64,000 nucleotides of DNA from Occultella aeris (lineage in GTDB: Bacteria > Actinomycetota > Actinomycetes > Actinomycetales > Beutenbergiaceae), in assembly GCF_902703175.1 (NCBI RefSeq), contig NZ_CACRYJ010000060.1, forward strand, positions 19,046 to 83,045, in the 5' to 3' direction. Below, in pieces: positions 28,622-40,130 of the stretch; within the stretch, counting starts at the first letter, position 1, and each line of letters opens with the position of its first letter. Both the position numbers and the translations under genes were made by a program. The notes under the pieces were generated by a model. The model worked only from the letters and a program-made list of their open reading frames with translations. It was not told the origin of the DNA and searched no databases.

Positions 28622-29746
28622 CTAGAGGTCTGCCCCGACACGAGCCAGGTCAGCGGGCCGGTCGATCCCGTACCGGTGCCCCGCGTAGCCCCAGACCGCC
28701 AGGGCGAGCATCGGGCCCCAGAACCAGGCGGGGAACACCACGGCGCCGGCGATGCCGATCATGCCCAACACCGGGATCGCGACGCCGCAGAGCATGAGCG
28801 CGATGGTGGCCCCGGGAATGATGGCGAACAGCGGCGGGACCGGTTGTCCGGCGCGTACCGGGAACCAGCGCGGGAACACTTCGCCCCAGCGGGCGATGAG
28901 CCCGAGGGTGAGGATGAACCCGAGCCACGCGCCCGAACTGAGCAGCAGACCCTGCAGGCGGACCGCCGGGTCGAGCGCCTGCTCGCTGCCGAGCTGGGGC
29001 CAGGGGGTCAGCCACGTGAGACGGATCAGTGCGTAGGGCAACGGTCCGAGCGCAGCCAGCGCCGTGAACAGCCGGCGGTACCTGGTCACCCACGCCGTCG
29101 CCCGCCGTAGCGAGCCGGTGCGCGACCATCGGGACACCAGCACACCCGCCCAGGCCACGCCGCAGCCAAGGGTGAGCAGCACCGCCAGGATCGACCAGGT
29201 CTGCGCCAGCAGCGCCGGGAAGATGAAGCCGGCGTAGGTGGCGACCACATCTCGGCCGATGATGATCAGGACCACCACTGCCACGGCCACGAGGGCCACC
29301 ACGATCCGCGCGGCAGGCCGGGTCCGGAACACCTGGATGCCGAGGCCGACCAGGATCAGCGGCACCAGGAGGGAGACCAGGTACCCGAACGTGCTCAGTG
29401 TGCCGCTGCCCTGGGCAAGCACCGCGAACGCCACGACCTGGATCACCGCGACCGGTCCGACGACCCGTGCGAGCACCCGCTGGTGCGGGAAGACCAGATG
29501 CAGCAGGGCCACCAGCCCTCCGACCGCGGCGAGGGCGCACAACGATGCCGTCAGGTCGGGCCCGGGGAGCCAGGCTCGGGCCAGCGCGCCGTCGGGCAGG
29601 AGGAAGGCGTTCAGGTCCGGACGAAGCAGCAGCCAGCCAGTGAGCAGCGCGACCACGAGGGAGGACAGCAACGCCCAACGGGTCGGCCGGTCGGGGGCGG
29701 GAGGCGTCGTCGCCCGCGCCGTGGTGGGAGGTGAGGTCTGAGACAT
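28622..29746 (-). CDS. Polytopic membrane protein of unknown function
   Basis: A 374-residue integral membrane protein with about nine or ten hydrophobic segments, e.g. WALLSSLVVALLTGWLLL, VVGPVAVIQVVAFAVLAQG, IVVALVAVAVVVLIIIG and ATIALMLCGVAIPVLGMIG. The N-terminus is Thr/Pro-rich and cytoplasmic. Repeated aromatic motifs (RLTWLTPWPQLG) sit at membrane edges. It has no recognised transport or enzyme signature. Two inverted repeats lie immediately upstream (29759-29780, 29802-29841). Confidence 0.75.
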   Translation of the reverse strand: MSQTSPPTTARATTPPAPDRPTRWALLSSLVVALLTGWLLLRPDLNAFLLPDGALARAWLPGPDLTASLCALAAVGGLVALLHLVFPHQRVLARVVGPVAVIQVVAFAVLAQGSGTLSTFGYLVSLLVPLILVGLGIQVFRTRPAARIVVALVAVAVVVLIIIGRDVVATYAGFIFPALLAQTWSILAVLLTLGCGVAWAGVLVSRWSRTGSLRRATAWVTRYRRLFTALAALGPLPYALIRLTWLTPWPQLGSEQALDPAVRLQGLLLSSGAWLGFILTLGLIARWGEVFPRWFPVRAGQPVPPLFAIIPGATIALMLCGVAIPVLGMIGIAGAVVFPAWFWGPMLALAVWGYAGHRYGIDRPADLARVGADL

Positions 29747-29758
29747 GAGGAGCCCTTT

Positions 29759-29780
29759 CGATCGTGTGCTTCCACGATCG
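29759..29780. promoter_or_regulatory. Inverted repeat, possible operator
   Basis: CGATCGTG (29759-29766) and CACGATCG (29773-29780) with a six-base spacer, 13 bases upstream of the membrane-protein start codon. A dimeric repressor site is a reasonable guess; no regulator gene adjoins it. Confidence 0.45.
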
Positions 29781-29801
29781 GGGCTCCCTGGGTCGTGCGA
29801 A

Positions 29802-29841
29802 CTCCCTCACCCGGGGGAGCGGAGTGCCCCGGGTGAGGGAG
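29802..29841 (-). terminator. Perfect 15-bp hairpin after the aminotransferase end
   Basis: CTCCCTCACCCGGGG (29802-29816) and CCCCGGGTGAGGGAG (29827-29841) with a ten-base loop. It lies about 50 bases downstream of the aminotransferase stop on the minus strand, so it most likely ends that transcript. A T tract is absent, so an operator role for the next gene is the alternative. Confidence 0.55.
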
Positions 29842-29891
29842 ATCGGAACAGGCAAGGGTGAGGAACGGCAGGCGAACCTCGGCGGTACGTC

Positions 29892-30989
29892 CTAGCCGGG
29901 CAGGGAGGCGTACGCCTGCGCGAGCCGGGTGACGCCCTCGTCGATCTCGTCCGGCGTGACGCCCGAATAGGCGATCCGGATCGAGTTCTTCGCGCCGTCG
30001 AGCAGGAAGTCGCTGCCCTTGACGATGGCGAGACCACGCGCGCCGGCGGCGTCGAACAGGGCGTCGCCGTCGGTGCCCTCCGGGAACTCCACCCAGAGGA
30101 AGTAGCCGCCCTCGGGGTCCACGAACCTCGCGTCCGGGAGCTGGGCGCGCAGTCCGCCGGCCAGTCGCGCGGCGCGCTCGGCGAGGGCTGCCTTGACCGT
30201 GGCGATCGAGGTCTCGAAGGACCCGCCGCGCACGAACTCGTTCACGATGGACTGGGCGACCATGTTCGGCGAGATGTAGGTGCCGGTGGCGAGCCTGGCG
30301 ATCTTGGCGATCAGCTCCTCGTCACCGACGAGGTAACCGACTCGGATGCCCGGGCAGACCGTCTTGGAGAAGGACGACGCGTAGACGACCTCGCCGGAGG
30401 TGGACAGGGACAGCATCGTGGGCTGGGTCTCGCCGGAGAACCGGAGTTCCACATACGGGTCGTCCTCGAAGATCGTGACGTCGTACTCGCGGGCCAGCGC
30501 CACCAGGGCGCGGCGCTTGTCGCCGGACAGGGAGTACCCGGCCGGGTTCTGGAAGTTCGGGATGAGGTGGGCCAGGCGTACGTCGGTGCCGCCGGCGAGC
30601 AGGTCGGCGAACGCGCGCACGTTGACGCCGTCCTCCTCGAGCTCGAGCGCGCGCAGGTCCGCCTGTCGGCCCTTGAGGGAGAGCAGGGTGCGGTCGTAGG
30701 AGGGGCGCTCCACCACGACGGTGTCACCGGCTGAGACGAGCGTCTCGAACAGGAACGCGTCCGCCTGCATCGACCCGTTCGTGACCAGCACCTGGTCCTC
30801 GGTCACCCCGTGCCGCTCGGCGATCCAGGCGCGCAACGGCTTGTAGCCAACGGAGGTGCCGTAGGCGAAGGTGCCGGCCGGGTCGTTGGTGAACGCACGA
30901 TCGGCGGCGGCGCGAAGGCCCTCGGTGTCGATGATGTCGAGGGAGGGGGCGCCGCGGGCGAACGAGATGGGGGCGGGTTCGGTGGCCAT
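29892..30989 (-). other. Aminotransferase section of the fused frame, possibly an independent CDS
   Basis: From the ATG at 30989 the 365-residue protein is a complete MocR/2-aminoadipate-type aminotransferase without the winged-helix domain: SVGYKPLRAWIAERHGVTED, VLVTNGSMQADAFLFETLVS and SPNMVAQSIVNEFVRGG. If the joining segment is not translated as one polypeptide, this is the true gene. A TACGCT hexamer lies nine bases before this ATG. Confidence 0.5.
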
Positions 30990-31934
30990 GACGCCCAGCG
31001 TAGTTGCCGGGCGCGGCGCGTCGCGAACCCGTCTCGCAGCGCGGCCGGGCCCGCCCTGGGCGGGCCGACGGTCTGCCCACCCCAGCGCGCCCGGGTGCCG
31101 GACGGACTCCGTCGCCACCGTGGCCGCGCTCGCCAGTGCCTGTAGCCACGGTGCGCCGGAGGCGATCGCGTGGGCGAGCGCACCGTGCAGCACGTCACCG
31201 GCGCCGAGGGTGTCCACGACCTCCGCCGCCGGAACGTGGGGGACCTCGAGACGGTGCCGGACGCCGTCGAGCAGGCATTCGATCGCGTCGGCGCCGTGGC
31301 TCTGAGCGACGACGGCCGGCCCGTACGTGGCGACGACGTCGAGCAGCCCTGCGGCGGTTCGCGGGTCGGCGTCGCCGAGCCGGAAGTCCGCGGACAGCAC
31401 GGCGGCGTCCAGGTGCGTCAACAGCGTGGGCAGGCCCGGCTTGTCCGAGCCGCCGTCGAGCAGGGTCGGCACGCCGCGGGCGCGGGCCGCCGCGCACAGC
31501 GCGACGGACGCCGCCATCAGGTGAGCGTCGACGAGGACGCACCCGACGCCGTCGAGCACCGACTCGTCCGGGGCGCGCAGCATCCGGGCGCCGTCGTGGT
31601 TGGTGGAGGCCACGGCCCGCTCACCCGTGGCCTCGGTGACCAGCACGGTGGAGACCGGCGGGGCGCCGTCGTCGGTCGCGAGGTCGACGACCTCGACGCC
31701 GCCGGCCGCGAGCTCGTGGCGGGCCAGGTCGCCGAGCGTGGAGGCACCGAGCGCGGTGACAAGCGTGGCCCGCCCGCCCAGGGCCGCGACGGTGAGCGCC
31801 GCGTTCGCCGCCGGTCCGCCGACGTGGACCCGCGTGGCGCGGGCGACCACCTTCTGGTTCGTGGTCGGGACGGCTGTGACCACCTGGGTCACGTCGATCG
31901 TCGTCAGGCCGCAGCAGACGACGGCGGCGCTCAC
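29892..31934 (-). CDS. PfkB-family sugar kinase continuous with a PLP-dependent aminotransferase
   Basis: One uninterrupted frame of 680 residues. Residues 1 to about 290 are a ribokinase-like kinase (VGGPAANAALTVAALGG near the start, ATP/catalytic signature VDTLGAGDVLHGALAHA). A Pro/Arg-rich join of about 25 residues with no folded character follows, then from MATEPAPISFARGAPSLDII a class I/II aminotransferase with PNFQNPAGYSLSG, FEDDPYVELRF and the PLP lysine in ASSFSKTVCPGIRVGY. Start is GTG 31934, overlapping the DedA stop (GTGA). Either a true bifunctional fusion or two genes in which the kinase stop was lost; an internal ATG at 30989 could start the second protein. Confidence 0.75.
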   Translation of the reverse strand: MSAAVVCCGLTTIDVTQVVTAVPTTNQKVVARATRVHVGGPAANAALTVAALGGRATLVTALGASTLGDLARHELAAGGVEVVDLATDDGAPPVSTVLVTEATGERAVASTNHDGARMLRAPDESVLDGVGCVLVDAHLMAASVALCAAARARGVPTLLDGGSDKPGLPTLLTHLDAAVLSADFRLGDADPRTAAGLLDVVATYGPAVVAQSHGADAIECLLDGVRHRLEVPHVPAAEVVDTLGAGDVLHGALAHAIASGAPWLQALASAATVATESVRHPGALGWADRRPAQGGPGRAARRVRDAPRPATTLGVMATEPAPISFARGAPSLDIIDTEGLRAAADRAFTNDPAGTFAYGTSVGYKPLRAWIAERHGVTEDQVLVTNGSMQADAFLFETLVSAGDTVVVERPSYDRTLLSLKGRQADLRALELEEDGVNVRAFADLLAGGTDVRLAHLIPNFQNPAGYSLSGDKRRALVALAREYDVTIFEDDPYVELRFSGETQPTMLSLSTSGEVVYASSFSKTVCPGIRVGYLVGDEELIAKIARLATGTYISPNMVAQSIVNEFVRGGSFETSIATVKAALAERAARLAGGLRAQLPDARFVDPEGGYFLWVEFPEGTDGDALFDAAGARGLAIVKGSDFLLDGAKNSIRIAYSGVTPDEIDEGVTRLAQAYASLPG

Positions 31935-32659
31935 CTCGTGGGGTCCTCGACGTCCTTGTCCGTGGTGGCGCCGGCGCCGGCGGTGTCACCCTCGCGGGCC
32001 AGCCGGGCGCGCTTGCGCAGGCGGACGATGACGAACCAGACGATCAGGCCGGCGATGGCGATCAGCACCAGGTTCGAGATGACCCCGCTCCACTGTTCGA
32101 GGACCGGCTTGATCGCGGGCCCGAACGCGTAGCCCAGCCCGATCCAGATGCCGTTCCAGAGCAGCGACCCGGCGAACGTGTACAGCGAGAACTTCCACAG
32201 GTTCATCCGCTCGATCCCGGCCGGGATGGAGATGAACGAGCGCACCAGTGGCACGCACCGGCCGGTGAACACCGCCACGCCGCCCCAGCGGGAGAAGAAC
32301 TTCTCGGCCTTGTCGAAGTCGGCGACCTCCACGAGCGGCATCTTCTCGAAGATCCAGCGGGTCCGGTTCCGGCCCAGTGCGGCGCCGAGGCCGTACCAGA
32401 TCCAGCCGCCGATCAGGCCGGCCAGGGTCGCGGCGACCAGGGCCCCCCAGAAGCTCATCCGGCCCTCGTAGGCGAGGAAACCCGCGCCGGGCAGGATCGC
32501 CTCGGACGGGATCGGCGGGAAGAACGTCTCGATCAGCACCGCGAGCCCCACACCGACCTCGCCCGCGATCGTCATCAGGGAGAGCACCCACCCGATGAAC
32601 CCGTCGTACTCGGTGGCGGGGTCGACTGCCTGCATGGGCAGGTGGTGCAGCGCGGGCAT
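31931..32659 (-). CDS. DedA-family membrane protein
   Basis: A 242-residue DedA/VTT protein with the family core VLIETFFPPIPSEAILPGAG, WIWYGLGAALGRNRTRWIF, FSRWGGVAVFTGRCVPLVRS (the conserved F..R..P..R motif) and FISIPAGIERMNLWKFSLYT. About five membrane segments. DedA proteins are thought to move lipids (undecaprenyl phosphate or phospholipids) across the membrane. GAGGAG lies six bases before ATG 32659. The stop overlaps the sugar-kinase start, so the two are cotranscribed. A second DedA gene is at 44714. Confidence 0.88.
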   Translation of the reverse strand: MPALHHLPMQAVDPATEYDGFIGWVLSLMTIAGEVGVGLAVLIETFFPPIPSEAILPGAGFLAYEGRMSFWGALVAATLAGLIGGWIWYGLGAALGRNRTRWIFEKMPLVEVADFDKAEKFFSRWGGVAVFTGRCVPLVRSFISIPAGIERMNLWKFSLYTFAGSLLWNGIWIGLGYAFGPAIKPVLEQWSGVISNLVLIAIAGLIVWFVIVRLRKRARLAREGDTAGAGATTDKDVEDPTR

Positions 32660-32796
32660 GGAGCTCCTCGAGGATCGGGCGGCGACGGGACGGCTGGTGC
32701 GGTGATCGCCCTTGACCCCTCAAGGTTCTCACGCGTGCGCGCAGCACCGCCTCACACCCTGGTGGGACGTGCGCGTACGACTGGTGGGCGAGCGGG

Positions 32797-33372
32797 CTAC
32801 TGCCCGACGCGCCCGTCGATCCGTTCCCTGATCAGGTCTGCGTGCCCGCAGTGCCGGGCGTACTCCTCGATCATGTGGATCAGGACCCGCCGCAACGGGG
32901 TCTGCCCGTCCGCCCCGATCCAGCCGAGGTCCGCATGGGCGGCGACGAACGCCTCGGAGTTCGCCACCTCGGCACGCCAGGTGGCCCAGGCCTCCTCGAC
33001 CACCGCCGGATCGGCGGCGGCGCCGCTGAACTCGGTGTCGACGCCGTCGACCAGGTAGGGAGCCGGTACCTCCTCGCCGGCGAGGACGCGACGGAACCAG
33101 CTCCGCTCGACGCCTGCGAGGTGGCGCACCAGGCCCAGCAGGGACAGATCCGACGGCGGTACCGACGCTTTCGCGAGACCGGCCGGGTCGAGGCCGGAGC
33201 ACTTCATCTCGAGGGTGAGGCGGTAGTCGCTGAGGAAGCCGAGCAGCATGGCGCGCTCGGTGTTCTCGAAGGCGCCGTCCAGGCGCGGATCCTCGTCCTC
33301 GGGCACCCACATGTCCCACCAACCGAACCTCCGCTCGGGGAGTTCCTGACCTGCCTCGTCGACCGTGACCAT
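32797..33372 (-). CDS. DinB-family protein (DUF664)
   Basis: A 191-residue four-helix bundle protein of the DinB superfamily: LLGFLSDYRLTLEMKCSGLD, then SLLGLVRHLAGVERSWFRRV with the first metal His, and LRRVLIHMIEEYARHCGHAD with HxxxxxxxHxxH. Members bind a metal and often act as thiol-dependent transferases or have no known role. ATG 33372 has CAGTGT six bases upstream. It stands alone between DedA and the VOC gene. Confidence 0.85.
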   Translation of the reverse strand: MVTVDEAGQELPERRFGWWDMWVPEDEDPRLDGAFENTERAMLLGFLSDYRLTLEMKCSGLDPAGLAKASVPPSDLSLLGLVRHLAGVERSWFRRVLAGEEVPAPYLVDGVDTEFSGAAADPAVVEEAWATWRAEVANSEAFVAAHADLGWIGADGQTPLRRVLIHMIEEYARHCGHADLIRERIDGRVGQ

Positions 33373-33434
33373 GGCTCGACACTGCTCCCGGCCCCCGGGT
33401 TCGGCAAGTCAATTTCGGGCGAGGACTCGCCGTG

Positions 33435-35604
<2,170 letters not shown>

Positions 35605-35605
<1 letters not shown>

Positions 35606-38148
35606 TGCCGTACGTCGTGCCGAGCTGGCTCCGCGACCACGTCGAGATCCCCGTGGGCACCACGGCCGCGCAGATGGCCGCGGACCTGGTCCGGGTCGGG
35701 CTCGAGGAGGAGGCGGTGCACGCCGCCGGTGTCACCGGCCCGCTCGTGGTCGGCCGGGTCCTCGAGGCGATCCCCGAGACGCAGAAGAACGGCAAGACCA
35801 TCAACTGGTGCCAGGTCGACGTCGGCGCCCACAATAACGCCGACGGGTCACCGCGCGGGATCGTCTGCGGTGCGCACAACTTCACCGCGGGTGACGACGT
35901 GGTGGTGGCTCTGCCCGGCGCCGTGCTGCCCGGGGACTTCGCCATCGCGGCCCGCAAGACCTACGGCCACGTCTCGGACGGGATGATCTGCTCCGAGAGC
36001 GAGCTCGGGCTGGGCGAGGGGCACGAGGGCATCATCGTGCTCGAGGACGCACCGGCGCCGGGTACCGACGCGATCGAGCTGCTCGGCCTCGGCGAGGAGA
36101 TCCTCGAGATCAACGTCACCCCGGACCGCGGCTACTGCTTCAGCGTGCGCGGCGTGGCCCGTGAGTACGCGCACGCCACCGGCGCGGCCTTCACCGACCA
36201 CGGCCTCGCGACGGCGGACCTGCCGTCCGCGAACAAGGACGGGTTCGCCGTCGAGATCGCCGACGACGCACCGATCCACGGTGTGCCGGGCGCGGACCGT
36301 TTCGTCGCGCGGATCGTCCGGGGCATCGACGCAGGCGCGCCGACGCCGGACTGGATGGCCACCCGGCTGCGTCAGGCGGGCATGCGTCCGATCTCCCTGG
36401 CCGTGGACATCACGAACTACGTGATGCTCGACCTCGGTCAGCCGCTGCACGCCTACGACCTGGCCACCCTCGCTGCACCGATCGTGGTGCGCCGGGCCCG
36501 GGCCGGGGAGAAGCTCACCACCCTGGACGACGTCACGCGCACCCTGGACTCCGAGGACCTGCTGATCACGGACTCCCCGGACTCCTCGGGCACCGTCGGC
36601 TCGCGGATCCTCGGCATCGCCGGGGTGATGGGCGGCGCCGACACCGAGGTGACGGACGCGACCACGGACGTGCTCATCGAGGCGGCGCACTTCGACCAGA
36701 TCTCGGTGGCCCGCAGCGCCCGCCGGCACAAGCTGCCCAGTGAGGCCGCCAAGCGGTTCGAGCGCGGCGTGGACACCGCGCTGCAGGCGGTCGCCGCGCA
36801 GCGCGTCGTCGACCTGCTCGTGCAGTTCGCGGGCGGCGCGCCGGATGCCGGGGTCACCGACCTCGACCGGACGACGGCGCCCGGACCGATCGCGATCGAC
36901 GCCGGCCTGCCGGGTCGGCTGGCCGGCGTGGCGTACGCGACCGGGACGGTCGTCTCCACCCTCGAGTCCCTCGGTGCCCGGGTGGTCGCCGACGGCGACG
37001 CGCTGGTGGTCACCCCGCCCACGTGGCGGCCCGACCTGACCGAGCCGGCCGACCTGGTCGAGGAGGTCGTGCGCCTGCAGGGGTACGACCGTGTGCCCTC
37101 GGTGCTGCCGCCGGCGCCCCCGGGCGGACGCGGGCTGAGCCGCACGCAGCGGCGACGCCGCCGGGTGGCGAACCTGCTCGCGGACTCCGGGCTCACCCAG
37201 GTGCTCACGTACCCGTTCATCGCAGCCTCCCGTCACGACGACCTCGCAATGCCGGCAGCGGACCCACGGCGCCGGTCGGTCCGGCTGGCCAACCCGCTCT
37301 CGGAGACGATGCCGTACCTGCGCACGTCCCTGCTGGACACCCTGACCGACGCCGCGGCGCGCAATATCGGCCGCGGGCTCACGGACGTCGCGATCTACGA
37401 GATCGGCCTGGTCACCCGACCCGACGGGGCGAGCCACGACTCGCCGCTGCCGCCCACCGGGTTGCGCCCGAGCGACGCGGACCTGGACGCGATCCGGGCC
37501 GCGGTGCCCGCGCAGCCATTGCGGGTGGCGGGCATCCTGGCCGGCAACATCGTCGCTCCGGGCGTCTACACCAGCGCCCGGCGTGCCGACCACGCCGACG
37601 CCATCGCCCTGGTGCACCGGATCGCCCAAGCGGTGGACGTCACGCCTGTCGTCGAGGCGGACACCGAGCACCTGCCGTGGCACCCCGGCCGGTGCGCAAG
37701 GTTCATGACGGCCGACGGCGTCCTGCTGGGCCACGCGGGCGAGCTCGCCCCGAAGGTCACGGCCGCCCTCGGCCTGCCGGCCCGCACGGTCGCGTTCGAG
37801 GTGGACCTGGACGAGCTGTTCGGTGCGGCGCCCACGGAGCCGAAGCAGGTCCCGCCGCTGTCCACGTTCCCCGCCGCGAAGGAGGACATCGCCCTCGTCG
37901 TCGATGCGGGCACGCCGGTCGCCGCCGTGCTCGCCGCCGTGCGCGAGGGAGCCGGTGAGCTGGCCGAGGAGATCCACCTCTTCGACATCTACACGGGCGA
38001 GTCCGTTGGCGAGGGCAAGGCGTCGATGGCGTTCTCGCTGCGCCTGCGCGCGGCCGACCGGACGCTCACCGCGGCCGACACCGCCGGGGTGCGCGACGCC
38101 GTCGTGGCGCTCGCGGGAGCGCGGTTGGGCGCGCAACTGCGCGGCTGA
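35605..38148 (+). CDS. pheT: Phenylalanine-tRNA ligase subunit beta
   Basis: Tertiary-structure and editing subunit of PheRS, 847 residues, the normal length. In order: an OB-fold tRNA-binding domain (about residues 40-155), the B3/B4 editing domain (RQAGMRPISLAVDITNYVML, SRILGIAGVMGGADTEVT), the B5 domain, the class II-like core and the C-terminal anticodon-binding FDX-ACB domain (PPLSTFPAAKEDIALVVDAG, GKASMAFSLRLRAADRTLTA). The ATG overlaps the pheS stop by one base, so the subunits are made together. A strong hairpin follows the stop. Confidence 0.97.
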
Positions 38149-38160
38149 ACCGAGGTTCCG

Positions 38161-38194
38161 GCGGCCCGGGCGAGATCGACGACGCCCGGGCCGC
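38161..38194 (+). terminator. Terminator hairpin after pheT
   Basis: Perfect 12-bp stem GCGGCCCGGGCG (38161-38172) and CGCCCGGGCCGC (38183-38194), loop of ten bases, 12 bases after the pheT stop. There is no T tract, which is common for GC-rich actinobacterial terminators. Confidence 0.65.
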
Positions 38195-38258
38195 GACCAA
38201 GGCCATGCGAGGACCAAGGTCCCTCGATCGGCCGGATCCGGTGGCGCACCCTGGATAC

Positions 38259-38795
38259 ATGAGAGTCCTGGTAGCGATTGCATCCACCTACGGCGCCACC
38301 GCCGAGATCGGCGAGGCCATCGCCGTCGAGCTGCGTCAGGGTGGCCACCACGTCGAGGTCCGCCCGGTCGAGGCGGTGGGCCGGCTCGACCCCTACGACG
38401 GCGTCGTGCTCGGATCCGCCGTGTACATCGGCCGGATCCTGACATCGGCCCGGCAGTTCGCCGCCCGCCTCGCCGAGGAGTTCGCGCCGCGCCCGGTGTG
38501 GGTGTTCGCCTCCGGCATGAAGAGCGTCACCCCTTACCCGCTCGGCGCCGCGTTCACCTCGCCCGTACAGCCGCCGTACTTCGGCGGCCGGTACACGATC
38601 TTCGGTGGCGTCGTGGACCGCAGCAAGCTCGGCACCGCGGAGCGCTCACTGATCGGGTTCGTCGGCGCGACCCACTCCGACGAGCGCGACTTCGACCTGA
38701 TCGCGGCCTGGTCCGGTGAGGTCTCGGTGCGGATGAATGCCTACACCGCCCGCCGTCGGGCGGGCGAGACGAGGTCGATCGCGACACCGGGCTGA
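38259..38795 (+). CDS. Flavodoxin-domain protein
   Basis: A 178-residue flavodoxin-fold protein. The FMN phosphate loop is VAIASTYGATAEIGEAIAVE at the N-terminus, followed by DGVVLGSAVYIGRILTSARQ and VWVFASGM, and the C-terminal FFGGVVD-type segment IFGGVVDRSKLGTAERSLIG seen in HemG-like menaquinone-dependent protoporphyrinogen oxidases and their relatives. Electron partner and true substrate unknown. ATG 38259 is the start that precedes the beta-strand directly; no Shine-Dalgarno is visible. Confidence 0.8.
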   Translation: MRVLVAIASTYGATAEIGEAIAVELRQGGHHVEVRPVEAVGRLDPYDGVVLGSAVYIGRILTSARQFAARLAEEFAPRPVWVFASGMKSVTPYPLGAAFTSPVQPPYFGGRYTIFGGVVDRSKLGTAERSLIGFVGATHSDERDFDLIAAWSGEVSVRMNAYTARRRAGETRSIATPG

Positions 38796-38838
38796 CCCGA
38801 CCGGCGGTGGACCCGCTCCGCTGCCTGATCGACGGGGC

Positions 38839-39609
38839 TCAGGCGGGCATCAGATGCTGGTTCACCGCCCCGCTGGTCAGCCAGTCCCGCATCACCTCGT
38901 TGAAGAGTGCCGGATCCTCGGCGTTCCAGGCGTGGTGCATCCTGGGGACCCGTCGTGTGGTCACCGCACCCGAGCGGGACGTCAGTTCGGCGAACGACCG
39001 GGCCACGGTCCGCGGCTCCCGCTCGCCCGCCAGGGCGAGGAGCGGAACCTCGGAGCCCTGCAGGCCCCCGAGGTCGGCGGGCGCGACGCCGTCGTACACC
39101 TCGGTCATCATCGCGACGGCGTTCTCCGTACGGATCCCGAGCCCGGTGCTCACGAACGTGGGCACGGCGTCCCCCGGGAGGCGGAACGCCCGGGCCATCG
39201 CGTTCCAGTACCAGCGCTTGTCCCAGAGCCGTACCTGTGCCAACCCGAACCAGCGCGTCGGCCCGTGGACCCCACGCAGGGCTGCACCGGTGACCAGGGT
39301 GGAACGGACTCGCTCGGGATGGCGGGCGGTCAGGATGCTCCCCAGGATCCCGCCGAGGGAGAGCCCGACGACATGGGCGCGGCCACCGTGGGCATGCTCG
39401 CCGATGAGGTCCGCGAGCTGGTCCGCGACGTCGGCGAGCGAGGTCCAGTCCTGATCGGCCGAGGCCCCGAACCCGGGTAGGTCCGGTACCAGGCAGTGGT
39501 GGTCCGCCAGGGTGGCCACCTGCCCTTCCCACATCCAGCCCGCGACGTTCCCACCGTGCAGGAACAGCACGCTCGGGGGCGACTGCTCGTTCGTGACCGC
39601 GACGTACAT
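38839..39609 (-). CDS. Alpha/beta hydrolase
   Basis: A 256-residue alpha/beta-fold hydrolase: oxyanion strand VLFLHGGNVAGWMWEGQV, then LVPDLPGFGASADQDWTSLA, nucleophile Ser in HVVGLSLGGILGSIL and catalytic His in RMHHAWNAEDPALFNEVM. Probably an esterase or C-C hydrolase of unknown substrate. Its ATG overlaps the padR-like stop by one base, so expression is tied to that regulator. Confidence 0.85.
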   Translation of the reverse strand: MYVAVTNEQSPPSVLFLHGGNVAGWMWEGQVATLADHHCLVPDLPGFGASADQDWTSLADVADQLADLIGEHAHGGRAHVVGLSLGGILGSILTARHPERVRSTLVTGAALRGVHGPTRWFGLAQVRLWDKRWYWNAMARAFRLPGDAVPTFVSTGLGIRTENAVAMMTEVYDGVAPADLGGLQGSEVPLLALAGEREPRTVARSFAELTSRSGAVTTRRVPRMHHAWNAEDPALFNEVMRDWLTSGAVNQHLMPA

Positions 39610-40130
39610 CAGGTGAACTCCCGGTCCATCGTCTCGAGCCAGTCCAGTTCGGCCCGGGCGTGGGCCAGGCCGTTGCTCAGGGTGGACAGTCGCAGCCTCT
39701 CGGCGCGGGTGGTGCCTGTGCCCTCGGCCGCCGCGAGGGCGCTGAGCGTCTCCCAGGCCGTGGTCGCCGCGGTGCGGCGCTGCCCCAGCAGGTCTGCGAT
39801 CGCAGCGTCGGGCAGGCGTGGGGAGAAGAACAACTTGGCGAGGAACTCGCTGCGTTCGGGCGCAGGCTCGGCCGGGGCAGTCAGCCAGCTGTCGAGCTCG
39901 TCGCGGCCGGCGTCGGTGATGTGGTGGACCCTACGGTCCGGGCGCCCCTGCTGCGGCACCACCTCCACGTCGGCCAGGCCGGAAGCCACCAGCGCGGTCA
40001 GGGTGCGGTAGATCTGCGCCTGGTCGCCGGACCAGAAGTGGTTGACGGTCTCGTCGAACGCCCTCTTGAGGTCGTAGCCGGTCAACGGGGACAGGTCGAG
40101 CAACCCCAGGACGGCATGCTTCATGCTCAT
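39609..40130 (-). CDS. PadR-family transcriptional regulator
   Basis: A 173-residue PadR regulator: winged-helix start MSMKHAVLGLLDLSPLTGYD, then FDETVNHFWSGDQAQIYRTL, the wing VVPQQGRPDRRVHHITDAGR and a C-terminal dimerisation helix region. PadR proteins usually repress stress or efflux genes and respond to small phenolics or drugs. ATG 40130 is chosen over 40166, which would extend through promoter-like DNA. It forms a unit with the hydrolase behind it, and the AT-rich imperfect inverted repeat just upstream may be its operator. Confidence 0.88.
   Translation of the reverse strand: MSMKHAVLGLLDLSPLTGYDLKRAFDETVNHFWSGDQAQIYRTLTALVASGLADVEVVPQQGRPDRRVHHITDAGRDELDSWLTAPAEPAPERSEFLAKLFFSPRLPDAAIADLLGQRRTAATTAWETLSALAAAEGTGTTRAERLRLSTLSNGLAHARAELDWLETMDREFT

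Noticed and set aside
35848..38445. 865-codon open frame antisense to pheT
   Set aside because: It is Arg/Gly/Asp/His-rich shadow sequence caused by high GC; pheT on the other strand has full family motifs.
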